From assembly GCF_002105155.1 (NCBI RefSeq), contig NW_019029035.1, positions 186,001 to 250,000 of the forward strand: a DNA stretch of 64,000 nucleotides. Reading direction: 5' to 3'. The DNA comes from Lobosporangium transversale (taxonomy: Eukaryota; Mortierellomycota; Mortierellomycetes; Mortierellales; Mortierellaceae). Shown here piece after piece: positions 50,892 through 62,878 of the stretch; within the stretch, counting starts at the first letter, position 1, and each line of letters opens with the position of its first letter. The notes under the pieces are model-generated. The model was given only the letters and a program-made list of their open reading frames with translations, had not been told where the DNA came from and did no database searches. A program made the translations under genes and the position numbers.

Positions 50892-52261
50892 AATAGACTT
50901 ACTGACTACAGATGTCCACATTTTGCTTTGCTGATCATACTTCCATATCCTTACAAATCCATCTACAGAGCCAGATAGTAACCTGTTACCGCGCCGACTA
51001 TAGCTCAAGCTTGTAACAACTCCAGCATGCCCCTCCAACTGCGCTATTAATACCGGATTGCCCCAGTGTTGCTGTGCAAGGTTAGCTGATGATGACGCGC
51101 TGGTTCCGTTACTAGTATTAGCGCCTATAGAACTCTCTCCGACCCCTGCTTCTGATCCAAGAGCCTTGGATTTGTCGTAGCTTTTGCGTCTCTTTCCCGA
51201 CTTTATGGCCTCTGGTCCACCTTGGATAGTCGAAAACACACGGATGAACAGATCTTTCCCAGCTACTGCAAATTGTGATCCTGTGAAATTCCAGGTCGAA
51301 CATTTAAGCTTTGAGTCGCCGAAAGTCTTGCAGTCTAGCATTGTGGGCGGTGTCTGGAATTTTTTCGTATCTCGATCATACTTCCAGACCCAAGTGTAGC
51401 CGTCGACTGAGGTGGCGATTAAATATCGGATCTGAGGTATCGGTGATGGGGAGAATGAGACCGTGGTGATAGGTTTACGATTGCGAGCATTAGTTCCTGT
51501 TGGGAGTACAGCAACAGGGGCCGAATTTTTAATATCCCAAACACGAATGATTCCATCATCGGATGCAGTGGCGAGCATTGTATTATCAGTGCTAAGATCC
51601 ATATAGGTGACAACTGCAGAATGTCCACGGAGAGTAAATAACAGATATCCCGATTGTGCACTCCAAATTTTGATAAGATAATCATCGCTTCCTGTGATAA
51701 CTCTATTATTGGTTTTGTCAAAGAGGAGACAGTATGTCGGAAATCTATGACCATTCATGACTACCAACTCTTGAAATAATGACGGAACAAAACGATGTGC
51801 CTTTGGTGCCCTCAGCGCAGGCCCTTTTAATTCTCTTGCCCGTAGGTAATCCACTAAAGATGTAGTAGAATTGGGGCAATCAAAAAAAAAAACGTTGAAT
51901 TACAAAGCCACAAAAAGGAGAAAATTAGGTTTTAGCTATTGCTGCCAAGGCCAATGTACTCAACCGATCAAATGTCCTTACACGTCAAAGTCTCACGAAG
52001 GGTGCCCTTCCGATTGAAGGCTACCTTCTGTATAGTACGTCCGCCAACGCTATCTTGGTTCTTCTTTAGTTGCTCTGCTTCAGCTCTATCTCGCAGAAGA
52101 GAGCTTCCTCCAGTGGCAAGTAGCGATCGAATCCCAGGCACGAGTGGTGGTATTTGCGCATCAACATGTAGGATTAATTTGGAGAGAAGGCGAGGAAGGT
52201 GGTCTGAATCGACATTTTGGTAAAGTGAAGTCTAATATGGTCATGTTTTTATATTGGATTG

Positions 52262-52296
<35 letters not shown>

Positions 52297-52954
52297 ACAA
52301 TGATCGCACGTAAAGTCAAATATGAAAAAAACGTGGCGATGAGGCGCATTCTTAATTAACCATGTTTTCTTGCTCGGGCCACAATTTTTCTCCCTTGGAT
52401 ACTCCATTTTTTTTAACCCAACGCGACTCCGTTGTACTTACAAGCTCTTCTCTCGTATATGGTCTTTTATGGCCTTTCCAGTCATATCGTGCAGGCAAAA
52501 GGTGTGAATGATTGGAAATATCTGAAAGCAATGCCTCTGCCGAGTTTTGGCATGGGCCATTAGACAGAAAGCGAGCGATCAAAAAGTAAAGCTATTTAGA
52601 AGAAAAACAAATAAAAAAAGAATAGTAGTTGATAAATAGAGTGTAATAGCATTCCCACTTGAGTGCGTTCATTAGAACAAAAGTCTCTGCAAGTCAAATA
52701 TTCTTTCATAGAGAGGGTGCAATAAATAAAACCATTGTTCATTCAATTCTTGGTGATTTTTTTTCTTTTCACTCCTCTTTTTTTTTCTCTTGAATGAAGT
52801 AATACTCTTATCTTGTTCAAATGGATGTGGTAAAAGTAAAGAAAGAAATGTATATATTATAATATGCTTAAATGAATGTATGAAAAAGTAATATAAAAAT
52901 AAAAAGACGCGCTTTTTAATTATATTTTTCCTTACCTCTAAATACAAGTGACAT
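46971..52954 (-). CDS. BRWD/PHIP-like WD40-bromodomain protein, about 10 exons, about 1561 aa
   Basis: Minus-strand exons are 52954-52946 (tentative), 52591-52438, 52203-51982, 51853-50903, 50770-49008, 48911-48445, 48357-48260, 48161-47868, 47778-47607 and 47526-46971. They keep one frame of 1562 codons. The N-terminal exon 2 reads LYFLIARFLSNGPCQ, matching the LisH-like start of PHIP/BRWD. A WD40 propeller follows (about 150-620; GSDDYLIKIWSAQSG, VYVVDVHPNDDRIIMTAGYD). Then comes a long acidic, Arg/Lys-rich disordered region, a cryptic-Tudor-like domain (about 1034-1220; IGDYVAYLRQGHSFY) and one bromodomain (about 1235-1320; SSVDFEAYPDYCKTVAYP, with the conserved Asn in ALTYNDPKS). The tail is basic with acidic patches. 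Animal PHIP/BRWD carry two bromodomains and bind acetylated or methylated histone tails. The tiny first exon and the junction 52438/52203 are the weak points. Confidence 0.85.
52592..52945 (-). other. Proposed first intron of the BRWD-like gene
   Basis: The proposed intron runs from donor GTATTT after MSL (ATG at 52954) to acceptor AAATAG before LYFLIARFL. It is about 354 nt. An alternative donor GTAAGG ten bases further fails to keep frame. The assignment depends on homology at the exon 2 end, so the start is tentative. Confidence 0.4.
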
Positions 52955-53907
52955 GCAGATCAGTTTTTAAAAAAAAAATAATAATAATAAAAATAACCAA
53001 AATGCGTCAATGTCAAAGAATGGTAATAGACAATTGAGTAGTTTGTCTGTCTGTCCGTTGCACATGGCAGAGATGAAAGTTTTTCTTTTTTATTTTAATT
53101 TATTTATTTTTTTTTTATAGATGGATGTGAATAAGGGTATAGCATTATACCTTGCTCCATCTGGCTGTCCATGGTGTACACCAGTAAAATATTTCTTCTA
53201 TTAGGTTGGGTTTGTAGGGCCAGAGAAATAAAAAAGGAGAAAAGTAGAGGGAGGGAGGGGGGAAAGTAAGAAGTGCAAAAAAGAGACAGTGATTGCAAAA
53301 ATACAGTCGGGACATGAACACCAAATATTTTTTTTTTTCTGTTCTGTCAGTTTCCCGCAGACATTAGCAAGATTGTTTTTGTAATTGAATGCAATGTGAA
53401 CTAAGAAGAGTAAAATAAAAAATAAAAAAGAAAGAAAACGCTCTCAGCGGCGGTCTGCATGGAGACTGAAATGTCTCTTCTATCCTTGATGTGTCCCATC
53501 ATGATGATCTGCCTTCTGTTTCACTATTTTTTTTTCAAAAAATCTGCTGATTTGGCCATCAAATGATGGGGATAGACGAATGTGCCTAACCATGGTGATG
53601 GTGGCCTACTGAAATGCCCTCCTATTTCTGAGTCCAGGAAATACGATATTAGATATGCAACTAGAAAGCCTTCAGTCTCGTGATTTGGTCATGACAGAAA
53701 GGACAAACTTTATGCAGCGTTCATGTAATGATGTCTGTTGTAGTTCTCTTTCCTCCCTCCTTTTCTCACCTTTTCCCTCACTTTTTTCTCTTCACCCTCC
53801 GTCCATTGCTCTCTCCATTTCTTTTAGCTCGCTGGAGAAGCCTGTTCATTTTGACTGTATAGATTAAGCTGACAATTGGAGTAGGTCTAGGACACGACAT
53901 TGTCACC
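52955..53907. other. Divergent intergenic region of the BRWD-like and VMA7 genes
   Basis: The 953 bp spacer should hold both promoters. I see only T/A homopolymers and ORFs of under 80 codons without support (for example 53655-53867). No TATA box stands out. Confidence 0.5.
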
Positions 53908-54340
53908 ATGGCTCAAACGGTAATACAATATCAATTACCAGTAATACTCGCGTCCCTATTGTCTGTAGCAACAAGCCAAGTTAAACGAGTCTATCTTTCC
54001 CCTCTTCCCCTGATTGCCTTTCTAATTTTTGCCTGACATAGGAGCGCACATTTATAGCCGCCATTGGTGACGAAGACTCCATCACTGGCCTTTTACTTGC
54101 CGGTATCGGTCACATTGATTCACATCAAAACAAGAACTTTTTGGTCGTGGATCCTAGTAAGTCTTGGCTAACAGCTTAAAGGAAAATGGAAAGGGCGCAT
54201 TTTCTTGATGATTTGATTAACAACTATTTTTTGCTATATATACAGAGACGCCATTGTCAGCGGTCGAAGATGCCTTTCAGCAATTCACAAAGCGCAAGGA
54301 TATCGCCATTATTTTGATTAATCAACATGTGAGAAGCTGA

Positions 54341-54371
<31 letters not shown>

Positions 54372-54583
54372 TTGTTTTTGCTATATCCACTAAAACTTGA
54401 AAGAGTATATCTTTTAACCACTATGCTTTTGGATGGACATAGATTGCCGAAGAGATCCGCCCTTTAATCGATGAGCATGATCAGGCTTTCCCCACCATCC
54501 TTGAAATCCCTTCTAAGGATCACCCCTATGATCCTGAAAAGGATAGTGTGTTGAAGCGTGTCAGGAGACTGTTTGGCGAGTAA
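53908..54583 (+). CDS. VMA7: V-type H+-ATPase subunit F, 4 exons, 116 aa
   Basis: Exons 53908-53919, 54042-54156, 54246-54328 and 54443-54583 join in frame. The first exon codes only for MAQT, and the sequence continues [23 protein letters not shown], the highly conserved start of the V1 subunit F. Other family motifs are [17 protein letters not shown] and [19 protein letters not shown]. Length (116 aa) is normal for fungal Vma7. Subunit F belongs to the central stalk (rotor) of the vacuolar proton pump and acts on the cytosolic face of vacuolar and Golgi membranes. The third intron contains an A27 tract. The gene is convergent with the photolyase gene, about 410 bp downstream. No unusual residue is visible. 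Confidence 0.95.
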
Positions 54584-54995
54584 AAAAACCTTCATGCCAC
54601 ATACATGAATGCATTCAAAATAAAACTGTCGTGTCATGACTATCAGAGCGTGTCACGCGAAGAGAAAAAATCCCCCTCCCTTATATCTACACTACATTTA
54701 AAAATCTGTTTCCAATGTAAACAGCCGAGTAATGACAAGTCTATTGTGTTGCAAGCTAATGATAAAGGTAGTTACTATGGCGAGACTTTAATTAAGTTCA
54801 TGGATGTATGCTTCAAACAAATAAGTTGCAAATGAAATCAGTAAAAGAAAGATAAAAAATAAAAAAATAAAAAAAAAAATTGACACAAAACGATAAACTG
54901 AACAAAAGTGGATGAAAGGATTGGTGAGTATATTACAGGCAATACATTTAGTTTAAAGAATGAGTGAACGAACAACAAATAACCATACAAAAAGT
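54584..54995. other. Convergent spacer between VMA7 and photolyase
   Basis: The 412 bp spacer ends both transcripts. It has A-rich stretches at 54845-54880. A 76-codon frame at 54605-54835 has two Cys residues close together but no recognisable family and reads as 3' flank. I see no terminator sequence that could be proven. Confidence 0.5.
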
Positions 54996-57191
54996 CTACT
55001 TTTGAACCAAAACACGCTTGTATTCTTCTACAAACTTCTTCCTGGCCTCTGAATGGTCAACAATGGGTTTGGGATAACTAAAAATGCAGAATAATCATAC
55101 AGCATGAAAAAGTCAGAAACTTGTGTCTGCTGTATCACAGCTGGAAAAAAAAAAAAAAAAAAAAAAGATGTGAATAATCAAATTCAACTTACGTTAGCTT
55201 TCCAAATTCCTTGGCGGACATTGCATGATATGGATCGTGAACTTGTTTGTCAGAAAGGCCTTTTAACTCTGGAACCCAATGACGAATATAATCACCAACA
55301 GGATCAAACTTCTGGGACTGTACCACAGGGTTAAAGACTCGGAAATACGGCTGAGATTCGGCTCCAGTAGAGGCACACTACATTTGAGTAATCAGAATTG
55401 ATTAGAATATCAAAATTGCAATAGCAATAAGGACTTGAATATTCTGGGGTCAATGTTTCAGGGCTATTTACCCATTGCCAGCTTCCATTGTTAAAAGAAA
55501 ATTCACCATCAATAAGGTGGCTCATGAAATACTTTTCTCCTTTCTGCCAGCTAATCAGCAGATCCTTGACCAAAAAGCAGGCTACCAACATGCGGATACG
55601 ACTATGCATATATCCTGTAGCATTCAGTTGACGCATCCCAGCATCAATAATAGGATATCCGGTCTTGCCCTGACACCAAATTTGGAACTTGCGATCATCA
55701 CTGCTCCAGCGGATACTATCGGTGGGAGGCTTGAAGGCTCGATTCTTGCATACTCGAGGGTAGAAGACAAGGACGTGTCGATAAAACTCCTATCATTTTC
55801 CGCAAAATTAAATGAAAGTAAGAAAAAAGGCTGTATTTGTTGTATTTGAAAAAAAAAGCTCTGATTAGGTTGCATCTTACTCTCCAGATAATCTCCTTAA
55901 TCCAAGTTCTAACACCTTCATTTCCGACGATGATTTTATTATTGTTCGCAGCCCGAGCTGCAGCGACACACTGACGCGTAGACAGGACTCCATTTGACAG
56001 ATAGGGTGACAATTTTGTATCGTCCTCTTCTGTAAGAGAGTCCTTGGTAAGATGATATCGCATGATCTTGTTTTCGATGAACGCTCGAAGTCTCTCATGA
56101 GCAGCATCCTCTCCTGCAGGGTAAAGTTGCTCTATTTCGCTCATATCCAAAGAATGCGGATGATAAGGGGGAACCGAAGCGTTAAAATATTCTGCATATA
56201 GCTGCTTTGCCTCTATTGGATTCGCCTCTGGAACTGGTAGCAGTTGGAGATAATGAGGGTCGGTTTCTACCAAAGTGTTCCAAGTACTACGAAAAGACTC
56301 GAATGACGTGTGCCCTTCTCCGATCTAGAAATTAATTACAAGATCAGTCAACTGCAAGCAAGCTTCTTCAATAACAGTGATCTAACTTAAATACGAAAAA
56401 AAAAAAAAAAAAACCTTGTTCTTCATTTCCTTGGGTGGGACAACACCTTGATCGTCATGCTGTTCAACATAAATGCCGGGATTCTTTGTCAACGCTTTCA
56501 GTACCGCTGCGTCCCGTCTCATTTCATCGACCATGTATTCAACATTCCAGAAAACATGGCTCACATCCATTCCCTTTACAGTGGATTCTATAAGCTCCAC
56601 CACCTGCGATCCTGTAGCTGCCTTCTTCACAATCAACGGGATGTGCAACTTTTCCAAGGATCTCTTCAAGACCACTAAGTTCCTTATCCAGAAATCGATC
56701 TTGATTGGGGCTTCATCGTGGCTTGCCCATTCCTTCTCCGAGATCACAAACAATCCAATCACTGATTTCTTGCTTCCTAATTTAGCTCTTGCTGCTGCGG
56801 CGTATAACGCCTTGTTATCACGAAGACGAAGATCGTTTCTGAACCACATGAGAGTATTTTTAGTGACGATTGGTGGTGGCACCTCCTTCTTCACGGCTCC
56901 TGTACCTGCAGCCGTAGGAAGCTTTGCACGATTCACCAATGCAGCGGCACCTACTTTACGAATACCTGGCTTGGGTGTTCCGCGGATAGTTCCTGTCTTT
57001 GAAATACCGCTGGCTGCGTTCCCTGCAGTCTTAGCTCCAGTAGCAGAGGGTTTGACTCCTGTTGAAGCAGTGGCGCCTGGAGTAGAGATATTAACAGACT
57101 TTACTGCCGCAGTCGAAGGTGAAGTGGTGACAGCGCGTTTCTTAGGTTCCTCAACACCCGCATCCTCAGCGGGTCTCTTCTTTGGTGGCAT
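54996..57191 (-). CDS. PHR1: Class I CPD-type DNA photolyase, 5 exons, 601 aa
   Basis: Minus-strand exons are 57191-56415, 56324-55881, 55789-55472, 55377-55193 and 55077-54996. The first 110 residues are an Ala/Thr/Lys-rich extension with a KKRPAED start (nuclear or mitochondrial targeting is possible). The photolyase core follows: WFRNDLRLRDNKAL, EHDDQGV-like antenna region, then the FAD-binding domain with GKTGYPIIDAGMRQL, MHSRIRMLVACFLVKDLL and NNGSWQWCASTGAESQPYFR. The NNGSWQW Asn and the Arg/Trp pattern fit CPD photolyase, not cryptochrome. The enzyme uses blue light and FAD to split cyclobutane pyrimidine dimers. Intron 1 has an unusual donor, GTTTTTTTTT, at 56414. The 5' end lies 204 bp from the 3' end of the WDR6 gene. 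Confidence 0.92.
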
Positions 57192-57394
57192 CGTTGCGCA
57201 AGTTGTTGTCTCTTAATGAGATCTGAATCAGAATGAACAATCGAAACAAACAAAAAACCGAACAAGCAGCATTTGTTTCGATTCCTTGAGGGGTGTAAAC
57301 ATCTTTCGTACTGCGGCAATTAAAAATAAAAAGTTGGTGGCGTACTCCAGCCAACATTGTTTTACTTGTGTTCTATCTCTACGGATCTCATTAA

Positions 57395-60300
57395 TTATTT
57401 AGCACCAATTTCAAATATCTGGACACCGATTCCAGAAATAGCAACGGTGTGCTTGTCTCTATTGACCCCCGGCAGAAGAACATCCATAGTTGATGGATCA
57501 GGAACATGCACAAACTGTGTCTCTTGCTTCACTAACGTCGCTGCGGCAGATCCATTGCCAATTACAGTCCCAATTTTTGGTCGATCCAGGCGCCACAGGG
57601 TAATCATTTGATCCTGACTCGTCGTGACAATTTCTGACGCATTGATCAAGGATACAGCTAAAACGCGATAAGATAAACGACAAGAATAAAGGCGCAGCAT
57701 GTGAGTCATTCACTTTTGTAGTACTAATTAAACGAGTTGCAATGATCCACCCTAATGTCGATTCTTACCTTGGATAGCCGAGCCATGCGCATAATCGTTG
57801 CGAGCAACCCTATCTACTGAATGTACTTCGATAGTTTGCATAGCTGGATTCCACATCATCCTGAAGGATGTCACAGCTAGTGCATTATCATCTCCTCCTG
57901 AAACAACCAAAATCTCCTCCTGTTCTTGTCCCTGCTTTCCAGAGTGAAGACTCAAGTTCTGAGCGAAAAGGCTGTTGACGCCAGACATGTGTACTGTAAC
58001 TTCTACAATCGGACGCTCTACTTTTTGCATATAGTCCTTGTATAGCTTTACTTTGCATTTGCCATATGAAGGACTGTGAGGTCGCACAACTTTGTTTTCA
58101 TCTGCATCGTATTTCTCCAAGAAAGCGTAAAGAGCTTTAGTTATATCCCAAGCCGCTATCTTACCATCGGTCGCGGCTGTTAAAATCATAACACCTTCTC
58201 CGACGATGATATGAGATACCTGTAGGATACATTTGCCATGATAGCTAGCATCGATTGCCAGCACGAAACTATTGGTTACTTCATCAAACAACCAGACACG
58301 AATAGCAGCATCGGAATACACAGATACAATAAAGTGCATCCGTGGATGGGGATTCAAACGGAAAACCGAAAGGTCCATAATTCTGGTTTCTAGGCTCTCA
58401 CTAACATGTGGACACTGCGCTAACTCAAAACATCCTAGAGACAATGGTGTATGCTCTGGAACTTTTTTACCGGTGTAATCTTCGGTTGTCTCTACCTGAT
58501 AGCTGTTGGGAATGCTCATAGTAACTTGCCAAGCACGCATGGATTCAATTGCACCTCCTGTAAACAATAAGTAGGAGTGAGACTGCTCTGTATGGCTCCA
58601 TTCGAGGCATCGAATTGCAGCTCCCAAATGAGGCTTGAGGTTACAGAGAGGTCTCAATGCAGTACACGACGTTGTAGTTTTATATGGGATATCTACCATA
58701 GTTTGCCAATGAAAATATCTCAACTTTTAATTGCAGCCAGAGCTTAAGTGGGACATATATCTCAAGATAGGCGCGCATACTTACATTGAAACATCCGCAG
58801 TCGGCAGTCCTCTCCTCCAGAAGCAATAATAATGGGTGCGGGAGCACCTTCAGTTAATGGGGGAGCATTAGTCAGGAACCGCAAATGGCGTACCTCACGT
58901 CCATGAAAGTTGTTCTGGGGCTTCGCACTCTGGAAGAGCTCTGATCCAGCTGTGAGCTTCCTTGTAAAGCTACGAATTTTGTATCCACTGTAGAACATGA
59001 GACGTGTGTGCTCTAACCGTGCGTTATTAGTTAGGAATCTCCATCGCCTGCGATTTGCTGCTCCACTGTGCATTGAAAAAATCTGCCATGAATAATTTTA
59101 TGATATTCCCCAATTAATGACTGCATACTCTTATTTTCCATAAAAGTCTACTCTTATATTTCCTTCCTCATCTTACCTCGAAATGCTTGGATTCGTTGTA
59201 GACAAACAGTTTCTTATTAAAGAAGCCAAGTAGAAGCAATTCTCCATCCATTATAAAAATATTCTCCAGCCAGCCTTTGGTAATTTTTGATCTAAAGATT
59301 TTCTGCAGGACAATTCTTGAAGTATCACTATTCTGATTACCATCAGGGGTTGAAGATCTTCCGGTAGTAGCCTGAAGATTAGGGCCGTTACCAGTGTTGA
59401 TCATACCATTGTCCTCGAGTTCACTGTCTGATCCACCATCGTCATCAATCATCTTCCCACGCTCATTAGCAGATTTAGCCCCAATGACTTCACCACCCGG
59501 CAATCCCAAGAATCGATACTTGACCCAACTGCCATCACGACCTGTCGTATATACATTAATACGATCTCTGCCTTCGCATCCCTCGCCCGGCTCTGTAATC
59601 ATCAGAATACTTGACACTGAATCATTTCCATGGCATCTTTCCAATAATACAATATTATCCAATAACTTTGATTCTACAGGCTCATTTTCAGCGCCATCTA
59701 AACTATAGACTATGACAGCGCCATCCCTTGACCCCAGTAACACAAGGTTATATACTGGAGAATAATACGCTGCATGGATCGCTTTGTTTGTTTTTGGCAA
59801 CTTAAGATCGCATATATACGAGCATATGGCTGTTGAACCATCTTTCAATATCTCTACGCGGAAAACGCCCACGGTACAATTGGCCCTAAAGACAACAATC
59901 CTGAAGTCATTGAGACTTGTTCCGGAAAGCACAAAGATAAATTGAATCTTGATGCCATTTAAGGTGTCTGCTATCAGCGCTTCAAATTCATTTCGGAGAC
60001 TGATAATTATCATCTTTCCTGATAGGCATCCTGCCACGGCAATCCGTCCGCAATGTGATGACTCCAAACTAACATAATTTTTGAGAAGAGATGAATTGTA
60101 AATCGTATTCCAAGCACCGGACTCGTCGTTACGAACCAGAATGTATCCTGTATTGGTGGCGTAGATGGACTCGACGGGCGAAATGATGGCATAATCGCGT
60201 ACGAACTCCTTCTCATTCGGTGTAGCTTCAGGTAAATAAGTTGTGACCTCTGGAAGATCAATGTCTCTAGTATTCTGCTCAGCATCTATAAAGTTGGAAC

Positions 60301-61817
60301 ACACGAAAAAAAAATAAAAATAAAAATAAAAATAAAAATAAATGAATAAATGAATAAATAAAAAAATAAAATAAAAAAAAGTGAGTATTAAATCTCATAT
60401 TACAAAGATATGAACATACCTGCTGAGCCAGCAACGATACTATCTAGCCTCCAGAGATGAATACCTCCATCTCCTCCACCAGTGGCAACAACGCCATCGT
60501 CAGAGACTGTAACACTCCACGCATTCTTGCCTTCATGTCCTTCCCAGCAAGCCAAACAATCCGACATATCATCTACACTACTCAAGTTTGTCAACAATGG
60601 GTTTCTCCAGATTCGACATGATGCATCTTCTGAGATTGAAATCATGTATTGACCTACAATCTGACAATCCCAAACACGAGCTGTATGACCATAATGGGTT
60701 GAATGTATGCTGGCATAGCCAAGTAGAAAAGAATAAAATACAATAAATAGATCAGCAACACAAGTCATCAAAAGTCGCACGTTTAACAAGTGCGAGGATT
60801 TATCCCATTGCCTAAATCTTACATAGTAGGATGTGAAATGTCCCATACACGGATAGTTCGATCATCGCTCACGGTGCAGACAGCCTTGCCATCATTGCTC
60901 CATCGGATACCAAATAGGATCCCTTCATGTCCGACCAATTTCATTTCCACCGGGGCCTCAATGTCGCCACAATGATGCACTTTCCATAATAAAGCATGAC
61001 AAAACACCGTACCGCTGGCAAACCAAAGGTCGTCTAATGTGTTGTTATGAAATCTACCGCAAAATAATGTACAATGCTCCTCTGATTGAACCGAGTATGC
61101 AAGGCGAAAATCTTTAAGATTGTCAGCCTGGCATAGTGACGATTGATTCTGATTGTTATTATGCGGAACCGTAAATGGATCATCAGGCAAATCATAAATC
61201 TCCACAAAATTATGTGCAAAGGCAACTGCAAGAGCTATAGGTGACTTCGTGATGGTCTGCCACGAGCTTGGTCGTATTGTTGGAGATTCTTCTGAGAGAT
61301 CAAATTTTGACCACAACCACTGAGCATCCAGAATCCAGTCCTTCATATGTGGGATATTCCACAGATGCTGAAAGTATGCACGAAGGCGAGCATCCTTCGC
61401 TGTTGGTCGAGATAATGTAAAGCGGAGTATTTTGAGGCTCTTTGCGCCGAAAACCAAAAACAGGCGCGCTTCCTGGGTTTCGCTTATTCTTTGGACATTA
61501 GCTTTCAAAAAAAAAAAAAAAATCAGCAGGGAGTGAAAATGAATAGGCGTCCCTTTTGATTCTAGCAATGTCTTTTTGGTAATAATGTCCGAATAATGAA
61601 ACAGCAGGATTCTAAATTGCCTGTTACCTAGCACAATCCTGTGGACCTTCCAATCTCCTCCGAGATGTATGCAGCATAATGTCTCTGAGGATGAAATTTG
61701 TATCGCTTTGAGGTATGGGCCTTGTCCTGTTAATAAAACATCATTATTATGGTATGCTAATGCAGTGACTGAAGTGCTCAGGTGCACAGGATGTGTTCGC
61801 AATGAATTCTCGGTCAT
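57395..61817 (-). CDS. RTT10: WDR6/Rtt10-like WD40 protein, 7 exons, about 1260 aa
   Basis: Minus-strand exons are 61817-61628, 61501-60823, 60709-60420, 60285-59177, 59082-58781, 58718-57769 and 57657-57395. The start ATG at 61817 gives MTENSLRTHPVHLSTS, followed by WD40 repeats in three clusters. Diagnostic repeats are HEGILFGIRWSNDGKAVCTV with DDRTIRVWDIS, GHTARVWDCQIVGQYMIS, and HEGKNAWSVTVSDDGVVAT followed by GGGDGGIHLW. The order and the GHTARVW motif match WDR6/Rtt10, the partner subunit (with Trm7 in yeast) of the tRNA 2'-O-methyltransferase acting on the wobble base, and implicated in endosomal recycling. The exon 5/6 junction is the least certain: the GTAAGT donor does not keep the frame, whereas the overlapping GTATGC donor at 58780 does. 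Confidence 0.85.
60307..60380 (-). repeat. AAAAT/AAATA microsatellite in intron 3 of the WDR6 gene
   Basis: Runs of AAAAAT and AATAAATGAATAA fill the intron between exons 3 and 4. On the coding strand this reads as T-rich sequence, so it may serve as the pyrimidine tract. Confidence 0.8.
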
Positions 61818-62136
61818 CGATAAAGGTAAGTGATAGCAGGAATGAGGCAAAGGTCGCTGTTACAATTCAGGAATATTCTCTCAGCCACTATTGCTTTTGG
61901 TGACTTGTATTGTGGTTGAGAAGCGAAACAATATACGCCTTCAATACACGGGGTAAGCTCTTCGTAAATGAATTGAGAGTCAAACGATCTAAGGCAATGA
62001 TCAATACAAATAGACAATAGTTGATGAATCTATACTAGAACAAAAGCGATGATGCTCTAGAGATTCGTATGACACCATACTTAACTGGTACTTCACAGAC
62101 TGCCTATTTGCTTTATTTCCTACTTAGAATAGTAAT
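61818..62136. other. Divergent promoter region of the WDR6 and oligoribonuclease genes
   Basis: The 319 bp spacer lies between two divergent starts. It shows no ORF or obvious TATA element, and presumably contains both promoters. Confidence 0.55.
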
Positions 62137-62878
62137 ATGGCACCATCATTAGTATGGATCGATTGTGAGATGACCGGCCTGGCAGCTACTGACAAGTTGA
62201 TTGAGATTGCAGTCATCATAACAGATGATGAACTAAATATCGTCGCTGAGGTACTATTTCGTCCATATTATAATACAAAAAAGACGTTGCTTCGTTTACT
62301 GGCGTCCTGTTAACTAGACTGAAAAATTGCCTTTGATCCCTCTCATCTACACGATATGTTAGGGGCCTAACTTAATCATCCATCAACCGAAAGATACCAT
62401 GGATAAGATGAATGAATGGTGTACCGAGCATCATGGCGCAGTAAGTGAAATGTGTGCCAACAAGTATGATATTCCCAGGATTGTCACCAACCAAGCTCAT
62501 CCATTAACCCTCTGTGCCCAATTTTATATAAAGTCTGGCCTCACCGCTGCTGTGCTCGCTTCCAAAGTGACAACGGAAGATGCCTGTGCTCAAGTGCTTG
62601 AATTTATCAAAAAGTATATCCCGAAATCCCGCCATGGCATCCTTGCCGGGAATAGCGTCCACGCTGACAAAGAGTTCTTGGAACGTGAAATGAAGCCTAT
62701 TATTGACCACCTCCATTATAGAATCGTGGATGTTTCAACTGTCAAGGAGCTAGCTCGAAGGTGGTACCCAGAGGAATTCAAACACGTACCACCAAAGAAG
62801 ATGGCGCATAGGGCATTGGATGATATCAAAGAGTCAATCAAAGAACTACAATATTATCGAAGTGCAGTGTTTAAATAA
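62137..62878 (+). CDS. REX2: Oligoribonuclease (REXO2/Rex2 family), 3 exons, 178 aa
   Basis: Exons 62137-62250, 62363-62440 and 62534-62878 join in frame. The enzyme is a DEDDh exonuclease that degrades very short RNA (di- and trinucleotides) in mitochondria and cytosol. The motifs are WIDCEMTGL (ExoI, with D and E), IPTIDEV-type helices replaced here by [23 protein letters not shown] (ExoII), and [18 protein letters not shown] (ExoIII with H and D). [18 protein letters not shown] is conserved. The second intron (62441-62533, GTAAGT to ATAAAG) is 93 nt, a multiple of three and free of stops, so a frame reads through it; but only its removal gives EHHGASGLTAAV, as in relatives. No targeting peptide is obvious. 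The length is normal. Confidence 0.93.

Noticed and set aside
54605-54835. 76-codon frame with two close cysteines after VMA7
   Set aside because: It overlaps the likely 3' untranslated region, has no recognisable fold, and lacks a promoter.
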